From Zoogloea sp041917255 (GTDB taxonomy: Bacteria > Pseudomonadota > Gammaproteobacteria > Burkholderiales > Rhodocyclaceae): a DNA stretch of 64,000 bases. Below are positions 1 to 8,319 of the stretch, piece by piece. Both the position numbers and the translations under genes were made by a program. Positions within the stretch are counted from its first letter, which is position 1; each line of letters begins with the position of its first letter. The notes beneath the pieces were generated by a model. That model was given only the letters and a program-made list of their open reading frames with translations, was not told the origin of the DNA and ran no database searches. The stretch lies in NCBI GenBank assembly GCA_041917255.1, contig JAYRYA010000025.1, positions 10,774 through 74,773 of the forward strand, written 5' to 3'.

Positions 1-37
1 CGATGACGAGAACAGCGAGACGTTTTCCAATGCTCAT
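1..37 (-). CDS. Methyl-accepting chemotaxis protein, N-terminal fragment
   Basis: Only the first 12 codons are inside the window; they read MSIGKRLAVLVI on the minus strand. A short polar start followed at once by a hydrophobic stretch is how the first membrane helix of many chemoreceptors begins, and the neighbours (PstS-like protein, porin, a second chemoreceptor) suit a taxis cluster. The start ATG is at 37-35 and no strong ribosome site is visible before it. The family call is inferred from 12 residues and context; another membrane sensor is possible. Confidence 0.45.
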   Translation of the reverse strand, partial: MSIGKRLAVLVI

Positions 38-135
38 GATGATTCCGTCTACTGCGGGCGACACCAGTCATGGCGACCCCGGATGTTCGGCGAGACGGCC
101 TTACCGGGGCCATCCCGTTGGCGCCGTGTGGCGCG

Positions 136-546
136 TTACGGTAGCGTCAGGACGGCCTTCACGCCCGCCCCCACATCCGCCTTATCCACATAGCCGACGC
201 CGGACGGGTTCTTTGCCACCTGGTCGGACACCGCCTTGCCGCCCGCGAGTTCGGCCGGCGCCTTGCCCATGCCGGTAAATTCGAGCTTGGCCCAATGCGC
301 CTTGACCTGCTCACCGGATTTTCCGGTGAGGTTCTTGTAAAAGGTGTCCCGCAGCGCCGCGTTATCCACGGGCACCGCCGCACCGCCACCGGGCATCGAA
401 GTGCTCTTGCCCATGAATATCTGCTCCGCCTGGGCTTTGGTGAGCGAGGTGGCAGGGCTCTGGGCGTTCACGATCACGACCTGGGCCTGGGCGCTGCCAG
501 CCAGGGCGAGGAGCACGCCCCACAAAAGATAAGTACATGCTTTCAT
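136..546 (-). CDS. Small PstS-like periplasmic phosphate/anion-binding protein
   Basis: A 136-residue exported protein. It starts MKACTYLLWGVLLALAGSAQA, a signal peptide with an AQA cleavage site, followed by about 115 residues with the feel of the compact PstS-like family (the segment from SLTKAQAEQIFMGK to NPSGVGYVDK is typical). These proteins resemble one lobe of phosphate-binding PstS and are often encoded beside porins and chemoreceptors; their ligand is usually unknown. The ATG at 546 is chosen over upstream starts because GAGGAG stands just before it and the signal peptide follows at once. The gene lies ten bases after the porin stop and probably shares its transcript. No PstABC transporter is nearby, so a sensing role is more likely than transport. 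Confidence 0.8.
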   Translation of the reverse strand: MKACTYLLWGVLLALAGSAQAQVVIVNAQSPATSLTKAQAEQIFMGKSTSMPGGGAAVPVDNAALRDTFYKNLTGKSGEQVKAHWAKLEFTGMGKAPAELAGGKAVSDQVAKNPSGVGYVDKADVGAGVKAVLTLP

Positions 547-556
547 CAACGTCTCC

Positions 557-1825
557 TCAAAAGATGAAATCGAGCGCAACCGCGAAGGCATTGCCGCCGG
601 ACGCACCCGGATAGGTGCTCGAGGTGTTGCGCAGGAACCCACTGGGGCTCGGCGATTTGACGTTGATGTGGTCGAACTGGGCCTTGAGGGCCATGTTCTT
701 GCGGAAGTCCCAGCGGGCGCCGAGGCTGACCGTGCTCTGGTCGTGGAGGGATGCATCCGCGTAGGCCTGCAGGCCCGCCTGGAAGCGGGCGGCGTTCACC
801 GCACCCACTACCGGGGTCAGCTCCGACGCCACTTCGGTCACCCGGATACGATCACGCACCCTGGCGATCCCGTAGCTCACGTAGGGCGTCACCTGCCCGA
901 TACGATAGCCTGCCAGGGCTGTCCATGCGTCGGCGTTGTTGTAGCCCTTCTCGGAGCGCAGCATCACGTACTCGCCGCTCAGGATGTAATCGCCCGGGTC
1001 ATACACCGCGCCGATCCCCGAGAATGACGAGCGGGCATTGCTGATTTCGTAGCGGTCGCGAACCGACGCTGCTGCTGCTGCGGGGATCGAAGCAAGCGGA
1101 TCGAAAATACGCCGCTGCGCGCCCAGTGCATCGTAGGTGATCGAGCCCTGTGTGTACCCGGCCCGCACGGTGAGTGAGCCGATGTCGTAGGTCAGATTGA
1201 GGAAGCCCATGTCGCGGATCTTGATGAGATCGTGATCGCGCTCGGCGGACAAGGTCGGCGTGGCGTCCGCATCCACACGGCCGATACCGGCGCGCAGCCC
1301 CAGCTGCCCTCCCCCCACCTCCACACGGAACAAGCCCTCGACGACATCCGACGCCGACACCGGCACCTGGTTATAGACCTCCACCGACGGCCGCAGGGCG
1401 GTGTTGGTGTAGTTCACCTGCCGATAATCGGAAATCATGAAGAACGGATGCCCGATCCGGCCAATCCGTATCGCGGCATGCTCGTTGAAGGTGTACTTGA
1501 CGTTTGCCCACTCGATGCTCGGCGTCCAGTTGTCCTTGGCGGTGTGCTTGGTGATCGCCTGGACAGTGAGTTCAAGCCGGTCGACCGGCGTGTAACGAGC
1601 CTGGATGCCCGCCTTGCTGTCCGGTTCGAAGCTCAGCGCCTTGGTGCGCCCGGCGCCGTCCGGCACGGAAACCAGGGCGCCCGTGGAATCGGCGTCCGAA
1701 CGGGTGAAATAGGTTGCGGCAGCCGTGCCGAAACCCGAGATCTTCCAGGCTGACGGCTCCTAGGCCTGAGCCGGCAACGCGCACGCGACCGCAGTCGCAC
1801 CCGCGATGAGGGTTTTGCTCCACAT
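557..1825 (-). pseudogene. Outer-membrane porin gene interrupted by an in-frame TAG
   Basis: The reading frame starts at 1825 with a good ribosome site (AGGGAG) and a clear signal peptide, MWSKTLIAGATAVACALPAQA. The next codon is TAG (1762-1760). The same frame then continues without interruption to 557, encoding about 400 residues (EPSAWKISGFGTAAATYF onward) of beta-barrel character: alternating polar/hydrophobic strands, many Gly/Tyr turns and a C-terminal aromatic residue (ALDFIF), the outer-membrane assembly signal. Without readthrough only the signal peptide is made, and no internal start restores export. The stop looks like a recent CAG to TAG change, because everything downstream is intact. 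A sequencing error or true readthrough cannot be excluded. A minus-strand sigma28-type promoter lies about 155 bases upstream of the start. Confidence 0.8.
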
Positions 1826-1980
1826 GGATCGGACTCCCTGATTGATTCTGCAAGTAAGCCTTCCTTCCGGGAAGGCGATCTGCAGGGCATATCGCGGCCG
1901 CATCGTGGGTAACGTGTTCTTCGACACGATCACATCGTGAGCAATCCCGCATGCTGCTGCGCACAAACCGAACAGCCGGC

Positions 1981-2007
1981 TTATCGGAACCGATCCGCGC
2001 AACTTTA
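1981..2007 (-). promoter_or_regulatory. Sigma28 (FliA) type promoter for the porin operon
   Basis: Read on the minus strand the site is TAAAGTTG, 11 bases, then TCCGATAA. The known FliA consensus is TAAAGTTT-N11-GCCGATAA, so 7 of 8 bases match in each half with the exact spacing. It points toward the porin start at 1825, the PstS-like gene and the leftward chemoreceptor, which puts that set in the flagellar/chemotaxis regulon. The predicted leader is about 150 bases. Confidence 0.75.
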
Positions 2008-2138
2008 GGCCAGATGTTTAAAACACCCGGCGCATCCAGATCGGAATGCATATGCGAATCAGAATCACGTACAGGCCCGGCAATCGTCCAAACGAAGAAA
2101 TCCGTCACATCCGTCGTTACCTGAAGACGCGCGTCAAC

Positions 2139-2165
2139 TAAAGATTTCAGCCAATTTTCCGATGC
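2139..2165 (+). promoter_or_regulatory. Sigma28 (FliA) type promoter for the rightward chemoreceptor
   Basis: The site is TAAAGATT, 11 bases, then TCCGATGC, matching FliA consensus in 7/8 and 5/8 positions with the correct spacing. It stands about 60 bases before the receptor start at 2226. It is weaker than its minus-strand partner, but position, spacing and the downstream gene all agree. Confidence 0.6.
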
Positions 2166-2225
2166 AGGAAAGACTATTACTTTAGTTATATCTTTGGCGC
2201 GCCCGTCCAGGTGCAGGGGAATACG

Positions 2226-4277
2226 ATGAAAGCGGTCAACCGGATGTCTCTGAGCCACCAGTTTGTCGGCGCATCCATCCTGCTCGGCGGTCTGGTCATT
2301 CTCGGGCTGGCCTTGTTCGTTTCGTCCTACACCTACCGGCTCGGGCTGGAGCACGCCGAACGGGAAGTAAAGGGCCATATCCACGGCCTGCGTCAGCTGG
2401 TCGACACCACCCACGAGATCAGCGTCGGTCTGACCGACAAGGTCTCTTCCATATTCCTTTCGCACTTTCCCGAGCCCTTCACGCTGCGTCCCGAACGCAC
2501 GATGCCGGTTGGGGCAGTCGACACACCGACGCTCGAGTATCAAGGGCGGCCGGTGAACCTCGATTTCAGCAAGGTGGATGAATTTGCACGCAGCGCAGGG
2601 GGCGTCGCCACCGTATTCGTCCGCAAGGGCGACGACTTCGTGCGCATCAGCACATCGCTCAAGAACGAAGCCGGCGAACGGGCGATCGGCACGGCGCTGG
2701 CGGCAGATCATCCGGCCAAGGCCAGGTTGATCGCGGGGGAAACCTATCTGGGAGTCGCCAAGCTCTTTGGCCATCAGTACATGACCAAATACACTCCGGC
2801 CCGCGACAAGGACGGCAACGTCGTGGGTGCGCTGTTTGTCGGCTTTGACCTCACCGGCGCCTTCGGCAGCCTGAAGACCGCGCTTGAATCCCTCAAGTTC
2901 GGCAACAGCGGCTATGCCTTTCTGGTGCGTGCCAAAGGCACCGAGAAGAGTCTGATGATCTTTCACCCGGTGCTGGCGGGCAAGAGCGCCACCGAAATCC
3001 GCGACGCAGACGGCGGCCAGCCGCTCGAACGGATGCTCACCGGCAGCGCCGGCAGCATCACCTACCCCTGGAAGGACCAGGACGGCACATCCCGGACCAA
3101 GATCGCTTACTACGAACACACCGACAGCCTCGGTGGGCTGGTGGTCGCCGGCGGCGGATACATGGAAGACTTCACCGCCGAAAGTGCCGCGCTGCGCAAC
3201 ATCATCCTGATCGCCGCATCGGTGGCGGCGCTGGTGCTGTCCCTGCTCCTGTACGCCTTCATCACCCAGCAGATGCGTCCGGTGAAGTCCATCGTCGAGG
3301 TGCTCAAGCGCATCGGGGCCGGCGACCTGCAGGCCCGCATCCGCCACGAACCCCACGAGCAGGGCAGCCGCAACGAGCTGCACATCATCTCCGACAGCAT
3401 CGACGCCACCGCCCGCGATGTGGGTGCGCTGATCGCCGAACTGCGCCAGCAGGCCGCCGAGATCGAAGACACCGCGGCCACCCTCTCCCGCACATCCGAA
3501 GCGCTGGCCGGCGCCGCCGCAACCCAGAACGATGCCGCCCACGCGATGGCCAACGGCGTCGGCGAGATGGCGGCGAGCATCAAGCAGGTCAGCGATAACG
3601 CCCGCAGCGCCGATGCCCACACCCGTGAGACCCGCCAGCAGGCAGCCCGCGGTCAGGACGCCACCCGTGAGGTGATCGCCCAGATGGCCAGCATTGAAAA
3701 CGCCGTATCGACCGCAGCCGAACGTATCCAGCAACTGGGTGAAGCCTCCCAGCACATCTCCACGGTGGTGAGCGTGATCCGCGAAGTCGCCGATCAGACC
3801 AACCTGCTGGCCCTCAACGCCGCCATCGAGGCGGCGCGGGCCGGCGAGCAGGGGCGTGGCTTTGCGGTGGTCGCGGATGAAGTCCGCAAGCTGGCCGAAC
3901 GCACCGCCGCCTCCACCCAGGAGATCACCCGCGTGGTCGAATCCATCCAGACCGGCACCGACGACGCGATCATGGGCATGGCGTCCACCCGCGAGCAGGT
4001 TGCGGCCGGGGTGGTCAAGGTTGAGGCGTCCGGCCGCACCATGAGCGACATCGAGGCCGGCGCAATCGAGGTGGCGACCATCGCCGCCGAGATGTCGGCC
4101 AGCCTGCGCCAGCAGGCCGCGGCCAGCACCGGAATCGGCGACGAGGTGGCGCGCATCAGCCAGATCTCCGGCCAGAACGACGCCGCCGCCCGGGAAGCAC
4201 TCGACGCGGCGAGCACCCTCGCCCGCCTGTCGCGGCGCATGTCGGAGGCGGTGGACCGCTTCCGGGTCGAACACTGA
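2226..4277 (+). CDS. Methyl-accepting chemotaxis protein with periplasmic Cache domain
   Basis: A 683-residue chemoreceptor of the inner membrane. A first membrane helix (about 13-34) is followed by a long periplasmic sensor of double-Cache type (about 35-320; features such as GNVVGALFVGFDLTGAF and GNSGYAFLVRAKG), a second helix (about 323-348), a HAMP linker, and a cytoplasmic coiled-coil domain whose conserved tip (EVADQTNLLALNAAIEAARA, about 520-540) binds CheA/CheW. There is no C-terminal CheR-tethering pentapeptide. The ATG at 2226 is preferred to the in-frame GTG at 2211 because GGGGA sits five bases before it. Cache domains bind small organic acids; given the neighbourhood an aromatic acid is possible, but the ligand cannot be read from sequence. 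It ends at a terminator shared with the phenylacetate operon. Confidence 0.95.
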   Translation: MKAVNRMSLSHQFVGASILLGGLVILGLALFVSSYTYRLGLEHAEREVKGHIHGLRQLVDTTHEISVGLTDKVSSIFLSHFPEPFTLRPERTMPVGAVDTPTLEYQGRPVNLDFSKVDEFARSAGGVATVFVRKGDDFVRISTSLKNEAGERAIGTALAADHPAKARLIAGETYLGVAKLFGHQYMTKYTPARDKDGNVVGALFVGFDLTGAFGSLKTALESLKFGNSGYAFLVRAKGTEKSLMIFHPVLAGKSATEIRDADGGQPLERMLTGSAGSITYPWKDQDGTSRTKIAYYEHTDSLGGLVVAGGGYMEDFTAESAALRNIILIAASVAALVLSLLLYAFITQQMRPVKSIVEVLKRIGAGDLQARIRHEPHEQGSRNELHIISDSIDATARDVGALIAELRQQAAEIEDTAATLSRTSEALAGAAATQNDAAHAMANGVGEMAASIKQVSDNARSADAHTRETRQQAARGQDATREVIAQMASIENAVSTAAERIQQLGEASQHISTVVSVIREVADQTNLLALNAAIEAARAGEQGRGFAVVADEVRKLAERTAASTQEITRVVESIQTGTDDAIMGMASTREQVAAGVVKVEASGRTMSDIEAGAIEVATIAAEMSASLRQQAAASTGIGDEVARISQISGQNDAAAREALDAASTLARLSRRMSEAVDRFRVEH

Positions 4278-4290
4278 GCACGCACAAGGC

Positions 4291-4322
4291 AAAACGGCCC
4301 GGCGGAAACCGGGCCGTTTTTT
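4291..4322. terminator. Bidirectional rho-independent terminator
   Basis: AAAACGGCCCGG pairs with CCGGGCCGTTTT around a six-base loop and is followed by T residues on the plus strand. The A-rich 5' arm gives a T tract on the other strand. It lies between the convergent chemoreceptor and paaE and probably stops both transcripts. Confidence 0.9.
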
Positions 4323-4337
4323 CCTCCGCAGCGCGTA

Positions 4338-5432
4338 TCAGCGCTCGTCGAAACTCACCAGCAAACGCCCGCTGGTCGGCCGGGCCTGGCAGCTGAGCAC
4401 GAAGCCCTGGTCCATCTCGGCGGCTTCCAGCGTGAAGTTCTTGTCCATCTCGACGCTGCCTTCCATCACCTTGGCGCGGCAGGTGCAGCACACGCCGGCC
4501 TTGCACGAGAAGGGCAGATCCAGCCCGGCGTTGAGGGCCACGTCGAGCACGTGCTCGTGGGGCGCCATCGCCATCTCATGCTCCTTGCCGTCGAGGATGA
4601 CGGTGAGCGCCACCGACTTGGCCGCCTCGCCCGCCGCGTCACGCGGGCCGGTGGGCACCTTGCCGGCGGGCAGCGGGGTGTTGGCGGTGAAGCGCTCGGT
4701 GTAGATGCGGTCGGGGCGCACGCCCACATCCAGCAGCGCCTGCTGGGTGGCGTCGATCATCGCCTCGGGGCCGCAGATGAACACTTCGTCCATGCTCGCC
4801 GCCGGCAGCAGCGAGGCCACCACCGACTTCACCTTGTCGGCGTCGATGCGGCCCTGGAGCAGGTCCACTTCCTGCGCCTGGCGCGACAGGATGTGGATGA
4901 GCGTCAGGCGGTCGCGGTAGCGGTCCTTCAGATCCTGCAGCGCCTCGTTGAACATCACCGAGGACATGCGGCGATTGCCGTACACCAGGGTGAACTTGGA
5001 GTCGGGTTGTTCTTCCAGCGTGGTGGCGGCGATGGAGAGGATCGGCGTGATACCGGAACCGGCCGCAAAGCCGACCCGATGTATCGCACGCTGCTTCTTT
5101 ACCGTGAAACGGCCGTCTGGCGGCATCACCTGGATCGTGTCGCCGGCCTTGACCGCCTGCGCGGCCCAGTTGGAGAACACGCCGCCGTCCACGGGGCGGA
5201 TGCCGACTTCCAGCTCGCCGGCCTTGGCGAGGCGGCTGCGCGGGCAGCTGATGGAATAGCTGCGGCGCACGTCCTGGCCGTCGATGGTGGCGCGCAAGGT
5301 CAGGAACTGGCCCGGCTCGAAGGCGAAACGCTCGCGGGCGTCGTCGGGGATGGCAAAGGTGATCGCCACCGCGCCAGCCGCTTCGGGGCTGACGCGCTTG
5401 ACGGTGAGGTCGTGGAAACGGTGGGCAGACAT
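4338..5432 (-). CDS. paaE: Phenylacetyl-CoA 1,2-epoxidase reductase subunit PaaE
   Basis: A 364-residue cytoplasmic reductase that passes electrons from NADPH through FAD and a [2Fe-2S] cluster to the PaaA diiron centre. The N-terminal ferredoxin-NADP reductase module has the FAD motif RRSYSIS (about 56-62) and the nucleotide-binding GSGITPIL (about 125). The C-terminal plant-type ferredoxin has the cysteine ladder CKAGVCCTC plus a last Cys in LSCQARP. This domain order is that of E. coli PaaE, with the usual length. Its ribosome site is AAGGAG. It is the last gene of the leftward paa operon, 141 bases after paaD, just before the shared terminator. Confidence 0.97.
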   Translation of the reverse strand: MSAHRFHDLTVKRVSPEAAGAVAITFAIPDDARERFAFEPGQFLTLRATIDGQDVRRSYSISCPRSRLAKAGELEVGIRPVDGGVFSNWAAQAVKAGDTIQVMPPDGRFTVKKQRAIHRVGFAAGSGITPILSIAATTLEEQPDSKFTLVYGNRRMSSVMFNEALQDLKDRYRDRLTLIHILSRQAQEVDLLQGRIDADKVKSVVASLLPAASMDEVFICGPEAMIDATQQALLDVGVRPDRIYTERFTANTPLPAGKVPTGPRDAAGEAAKSVALTVILDGKEHEMAMAPHEHVLDVALNAGLDLPFSCKAGVCCTCRAKVMEGSVEMDKNFTLEAAEMDQGFVLSCQARPTSGRLLVSFDER

Positions 5433-5496
5433 GTCGGGGCTCCTTCGGAGCGGGGAAGAGATAGAGGTGAGGACTGAGGAGCCCGGGTTGAACGCC

Positions 5497-5558
5497 GGTG
5501 CGCGCGCGATTGCCAGCGCACCAGGGTCGATAAAGGTCTCCTCACTCCTTTCTCCTCA
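5497..5558. repeat. Intergenic repeat copy A (hairpin plus pyrimidine tail)
   Basis: In the paaD-paaE gap GGTGCGC (5497-5503) pairs with GCGCACC (5516-5522), then comes a CTCCTC-rich tail. The same stem, spacing and tail recur at 21642-21711, and the tail alone recurs inverted near 18799. It looks like a short dispersed repeat rather than a gene. Confidence 0.6.
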
Positions 5559-5573
5559 CGCCTCCCTGCCTCA

Positions 5574-6104
5574 TCAATACGGTTTGAAATAGTCGAACGG
5601 CTCGCGGCAGTCGAGGCAGCGGTACAGCGCCTTGCAGGCGGTGGAGCCGAACTGGGACGTGAGCGTGGTGTTGGCGGAGCCGCACTGGGGGCAGGTCACG
5701 GTTTCGGCGGCGGGCTTGCGCATGAAGCGCACCACGCCCACCTCCTGCGCGGGCAGGCGGTGGGGCGGCGCAATGCCGTAGGCGCGCAGCTTTTCCTTGG
5801 CGGCCTCGCTCATCCAGTCGGTGGTCCAGGCCGGCGACAGGCGGGTGACCACCCGCGCGGCGATGCCGATGCCGGCGAGGGTGGCGCGCACGTCGTCCTC
5901 GATCTGCCCCATCGCCGGGCAGCCGCTGTAGGTGGGCGTGATGACCACCTCCAGGCCGTCGTCCGTCATCCGCACGTCGCGCAGGATGCCCAGCTCGCGC
6001 AGGGTGACGACCGGGATCTCCGGATCGGTGAGGCTGTCGAGGGCGGTGAGCACCCGGTCGACCAGGTCATCCGGGGCCTGCGCTGGCATAGGCGTCGCGC
6101 TCAT
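5574..6104 (-). CDS. paaD: Phenylacetate degradation protein PaaD (Fe-S maturation type)
   Basis: A 176-residue protein. The first ~100 residues are a MIP18/DUF59 domain, recognisable from the ALDSLTDPEIP segment and TYSGCPAM with its conserved Cys. The C-terminal part carries two CxxC pairs (CPQCGS and CLDC) that suit a zinc ribbon, as in other PaaD proteins. PaaD is needed for epoxidase activity in vivo and is thought to help assemble the cluster or metal centre of the complex; it is not a catalytic subunit. The start at 6104 has a GGAGG-type ribosome site. The 88-base gap to paaC contains three hairpins. Confidence 0.95.
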   Translation of the reverse strand: MSATPMPAQAPDDLVDRVLTALDSLTDPEIPVVTLRELGILRDVRMTDDGLEVVITPTYSGCPAMGQIEDDVRATLAGIGIAARVVTRLSPAWTTDWMSEAAKEKLRAYGIAPPHRLPAQEVGVVRFMRKPAAETVTCPQCGSANTTLTSQFGSTACKALYRCLDCREPFDYFKPY

Positions 6105-6117
6105 GGGCCGACCCTCC

Positions 6118-6170
6118 GGTCACTGCGTGACCACCTCCCCGAGGGAGGGTGAGCGCCGCCTTCGGGCGGC
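6118..6170. repeat. Three consecutive hairpins between paaC and paaD
   Basis: GGTCAC-TGC-GTGACC (6118-6132), CCTCCC-CGA-GGGAGG (6134-6148) and GCCGCC-TTCG-GGCGGC (6155-6170) follow each other within 53 bases. None has a T tract, so they look like mRNA-stability or processing structures inside the operon, not a full terminator. Confidence 0.55.
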
Positions 6171-6192
6171 CTGGCGGCAGCACTCACGGGCG

Positions 6193-6975
6193 TCACCACG
6201 TGGCACCCGGATGGGCGCGGGCGAGGCTCTGCATCTCGGTGAGCAGAAAGCCCAGGTGCTCGGAATGCACGCCCACCTTGCCCTCGGTGACATACCCACG
6301 GAAATTCGGGCGGGTCACAGTGGCTTCCGCGAAGGCGTCATCCACCAGCGCGTCCCAGCCGGCGCGAAGCAGGCGCACATCCACGCCCACTCCAGCGGCC
6401 GCCGCGGCGGCTTCAGCCGGGCTGACCGTCCAGAACTCCTCGGTGTAGGGCATCAGGTGATCGACCGCGGCCTGCACCCGTGCGTGGGATTCGTCGGTGC
6501 CGTCGCCCAGTCGCACCAGCCAGTCGCGGGCGTGATGCAGGTGGTAGCTGGCTTCCTTCAGCGACTTGGCGGCGATGGCGGCCAGCTCGCTGTCGGCCGA
6601 CTTCGTGAGCCCGTCCCACAGCTGCACCATCAGCGCGGAGTACAGAAAGTTGCGCACGATGGTGGTGGCGTAATCGCGATCCGACGCCGCATAGCCCACC
6701 AGCGGGCCGTGGTGCGGCAGCTCCAGCAGCGTGTAGTTGCGGAACTCGGCCGCATCGCGGAAATAGGCCAGGCTGTCTTCGGTGGCATCGCCGCCCAGCA
6801 GCGTCGCGGCGCGCTGGTAGAGCAGCCGCGCCTGACCGATCAGGTCGAGGCTGACGTTGGCGAGGGCCAGGTCTTCCTCGAGGATCGGGCCGTGGCCGCA
6901 CCATTCGGCGTTGCGCTGGCCCAGCACCACGGCGTTGTCGGCCAGGTGCAACAAGTAGTCGGCAATGGTGCTCAT
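6193..6975 (-). CDS. paaC: Phenylacetyl-CoA 1,2-epoxidase structural subunit PaaC
   Basis: A 260-residue ferritin-like helical protein that pairs with PaaA in the epoxidase core. PaaC keeps the four-helix fold but acts as a scaffold without a working diiron site. Typical features are the start MSTIADYLLHLADNAVVLGQ, the LEEDLALANVSLDLIGQARL helix and the C-terminal VHSEHLGFLLTEMQSL. The ATG at 6975 overlaps the paaB stop as TGATG, which argues for translational coupling and for this start over the GTG one codon earlier. Confidence 0.97.
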   Translation of the reverse strand: MSTIADYLLHLADNAVVLGQRNAEWCGHGPILEEDLALANVSLDLIGQARLLYQRAATLLGGDATEDSLAYFRDAAEFRNYTLLELPHHGPLVGYAASDRDYATTIVRNFLYSALMVQLWDGLTKSADSELAAIAAKSLKEASYHLHHARDWLVRLGDGTDESHARVQAAVDHLMPYTEEFWTVSPAEAAAAAAGVGVDVRLLRAGWDALVDDAFAEATVTRPNFRGYVTEGKVGVHSEHLGFLLTEMQSLARAHPGATW

Positions 6976-7271
6976 CACATGTGCCCCACTTCTTCCGGGA
7001 TCTCGTAGAAGGTCGGGTGGCGGTAGATCTTGTCGGCCGCCGGGTCGAACAGCTCACCCTTGTCATCCGGGTTGCTGGCGACGATCGACGCGGACGGCAC
7101 GACCCAGATGCTCACGCCTTCCTGGCGGCGGGTGTACACGTCACGCGCCATGTGCAGCGCCTGGGACGCGTCGGCGGCGTGCAGGCTGCCGCAGTGCTTG
7201 TGCTCGAGGCCCTGCTTGCTGCGGACGAAAACTTCCCAGAGGGGCCATTCCTTCAATGCGGGCGTGCTCAT
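6975..7271 (-). CDS. paaB: Phenylacetyl-CoA 1,2-epoxidase subunit PaaB
   Basis: A 98-residue small subunit of the epoxidase, which bridges PaaAC units and is needed for the active complex. Typical features are KEWPLWEVFVRSKQGLEHKH near the N-terminus, the VYTRRQEGVSIWVV segment and the tail FYEIPEEVGHM. The ATG at 7271 has a strong ribosome site (AAGGAGG) and overlaps the paaA stop as ATGA. Its own stop overlaps the paaC start. Coupled translation would keep subunit amounts balanced. Confidence 0.97.
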   Translation of the reverse strand: MSTPALKEWPLWEVFVRSKQGLEHKHCGSLHAADASQALHMARDVYTRRQEGVSIWVVPSASIVASNPDDKGELFDPAADKIYRHPTFYEIPEEVGHM

Positions 7272-8281
7272 GCTGCCTCCTTCGTTGCGCGTTCTTGATG
7301 TTTGCGGGCGTAGGCCAGGGCCGCGTCGCGAACCCACTGGCCGTCGTTGTGGGCCTTGACCCGGGTGGACAGGCGTTCCTTGTTGCAGGGGCCGTTGCCT
7401 TCAACGGTGTCCCAGAACTCCTGCCAGTCGATCTGGCCGTAGTCGTGGTGCTGACGTTCCTCGTTCCACTTGAGATCCGGGTCCGGCAGCGTGACGCCGA
7501 GCACCTGGGCCTGGGGCACGGTAGCGTCGATGAACTTCTGGCGCAGGTCGTCGTTGCTGATGCGCTTGATGCCCCAGCGCATGCCCTGCGCGCTGTTGGG
7601 GCTGTCGGCATCCGGCGGCCCAAACATGGCGAGGCACTTCCACCACCAGCGGTTCACCGCATCCTGCACCATCGCCTTCTGCGCGTCGGTGCCCTTCATC
7701 ATCACCAGCAGGGCTTCGTAGCCCTGGCGCTGGTGGAAGGATTCCTCCTTGCACACGCGCACCATCGCGCGGGCGTAGGGGCCGTAGGAGCAGCGGCACA
7801 GGGGGATCTGGTTCATGATCGCGGCGCCATCCACCAGCCAGCCGATCACGCCCACATCGGCCCAGTTGAGGGTCGGGTAGTTGAAGATCGAGCTGTACTT
7901 GGCACGGCCGGAGTGCAGGCCTTCGAGCATCTCGCCGCGGCTGGTGCCCAGCGTTTCGGCAGCGGAATAGAGGTACAGGCCGTGGCCGCCCTCGTCCTGC
8001 ACCTTGGCGATCAGGATGGCCTTGCGCTTGAGGCTGGGCGCGCGGGAGATCCAGTTGCCTTCGGGCAGCATGCCGACGATCTCGCTGTGGGCGTGCTGGC
8101 TGATCTGGCGGACCAGGGTGCGGCGATAGGCCTCGGGCATCCAGTCCTGGGGTTCGATGCGGCCGTCGGCGTCGATGCGGGCGTCGAAGCGGGCCATCAG
8201 TTCCGGGTCTTCGGTGGACGGGGTCCTGGCCGCCGTCTTCTGGCCGGCGTTGTCCGGCACGCTGAAGCTTTGGGTGTACAT
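7268..8281 (-). CDS. paaA: Phenylacetyl-CoA 1,2-epoxidase catalytic subunit PaaA
   Basis: A 337-residue diiron oxygenase subunit that epoxidises the ring of phenylacetyl-CoA using O2 and electrons from PaaE. The ferritin-like ligand motifs are visible as QDEGGHGLYLY and KEESFHQRQGYE, both ExxH-type. Length and flanking sequence fit the PaaA family. It is the first of the tightly coupled paaABC set, 38 bases after the hydratase gene, in the same leftward operon. Confidence 0.98.
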   Translation of the reverse strand: MYTQSFSVPDNAGQKTAARTPSTEDPELMARFDARIDADGRIEPQDWMPEAYRRTLVRQISQHAHSEIVGMLPEGNWISRAPSLKRKAILIAKVQDEGGHGLYLYSAAETLGTSRGEMLEGLHSGRAKYSSIFNYPTLNWADVGVIGWLVDGAAIMNQIPLCRCSYGPYARAMVRVCKEESFHQRQGYEALLVMMKGTDAQKAMVQDAVNRWWWKCLAMFGPPDADSPNSAQGMRWGIKRISNDDLRQKFIDATVPQAQVLGVTLPDPDLKWNEERQHHDYGQIDWQEFWDTVEGNGPCNKERLSTRVKAHNDGQWVRDAALAYARKHQERATKEAA

Positions 8282-8319
8282 GTGTGTTCTCCTGCAGGGT
8301 TAGTCGGGGGCTGACGCGG

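Larger units (their letters stand above)
1826..2225. other. Divergent intergenic region between porin and chemoreceptor
   Basis: About 400 bases without a convincing gene. It holds two FliA-type promoters facing away from each other (1981-2007 minus, 2139-2165 plus) and the two ribosome sites. The 130 bases between the promoters show no clear repeat or operator. Confidence 0.6.

Noticed and set aside
1572..4292. Very long minus-strand open frame (about 900 codons) opposite the chemoreceptor
   Set aside because: It is the mirror of a GC-rich real gene: its composition is Gly/His/Asp-rich without domains, and the plus strand encodes a clear chemoreceptor.
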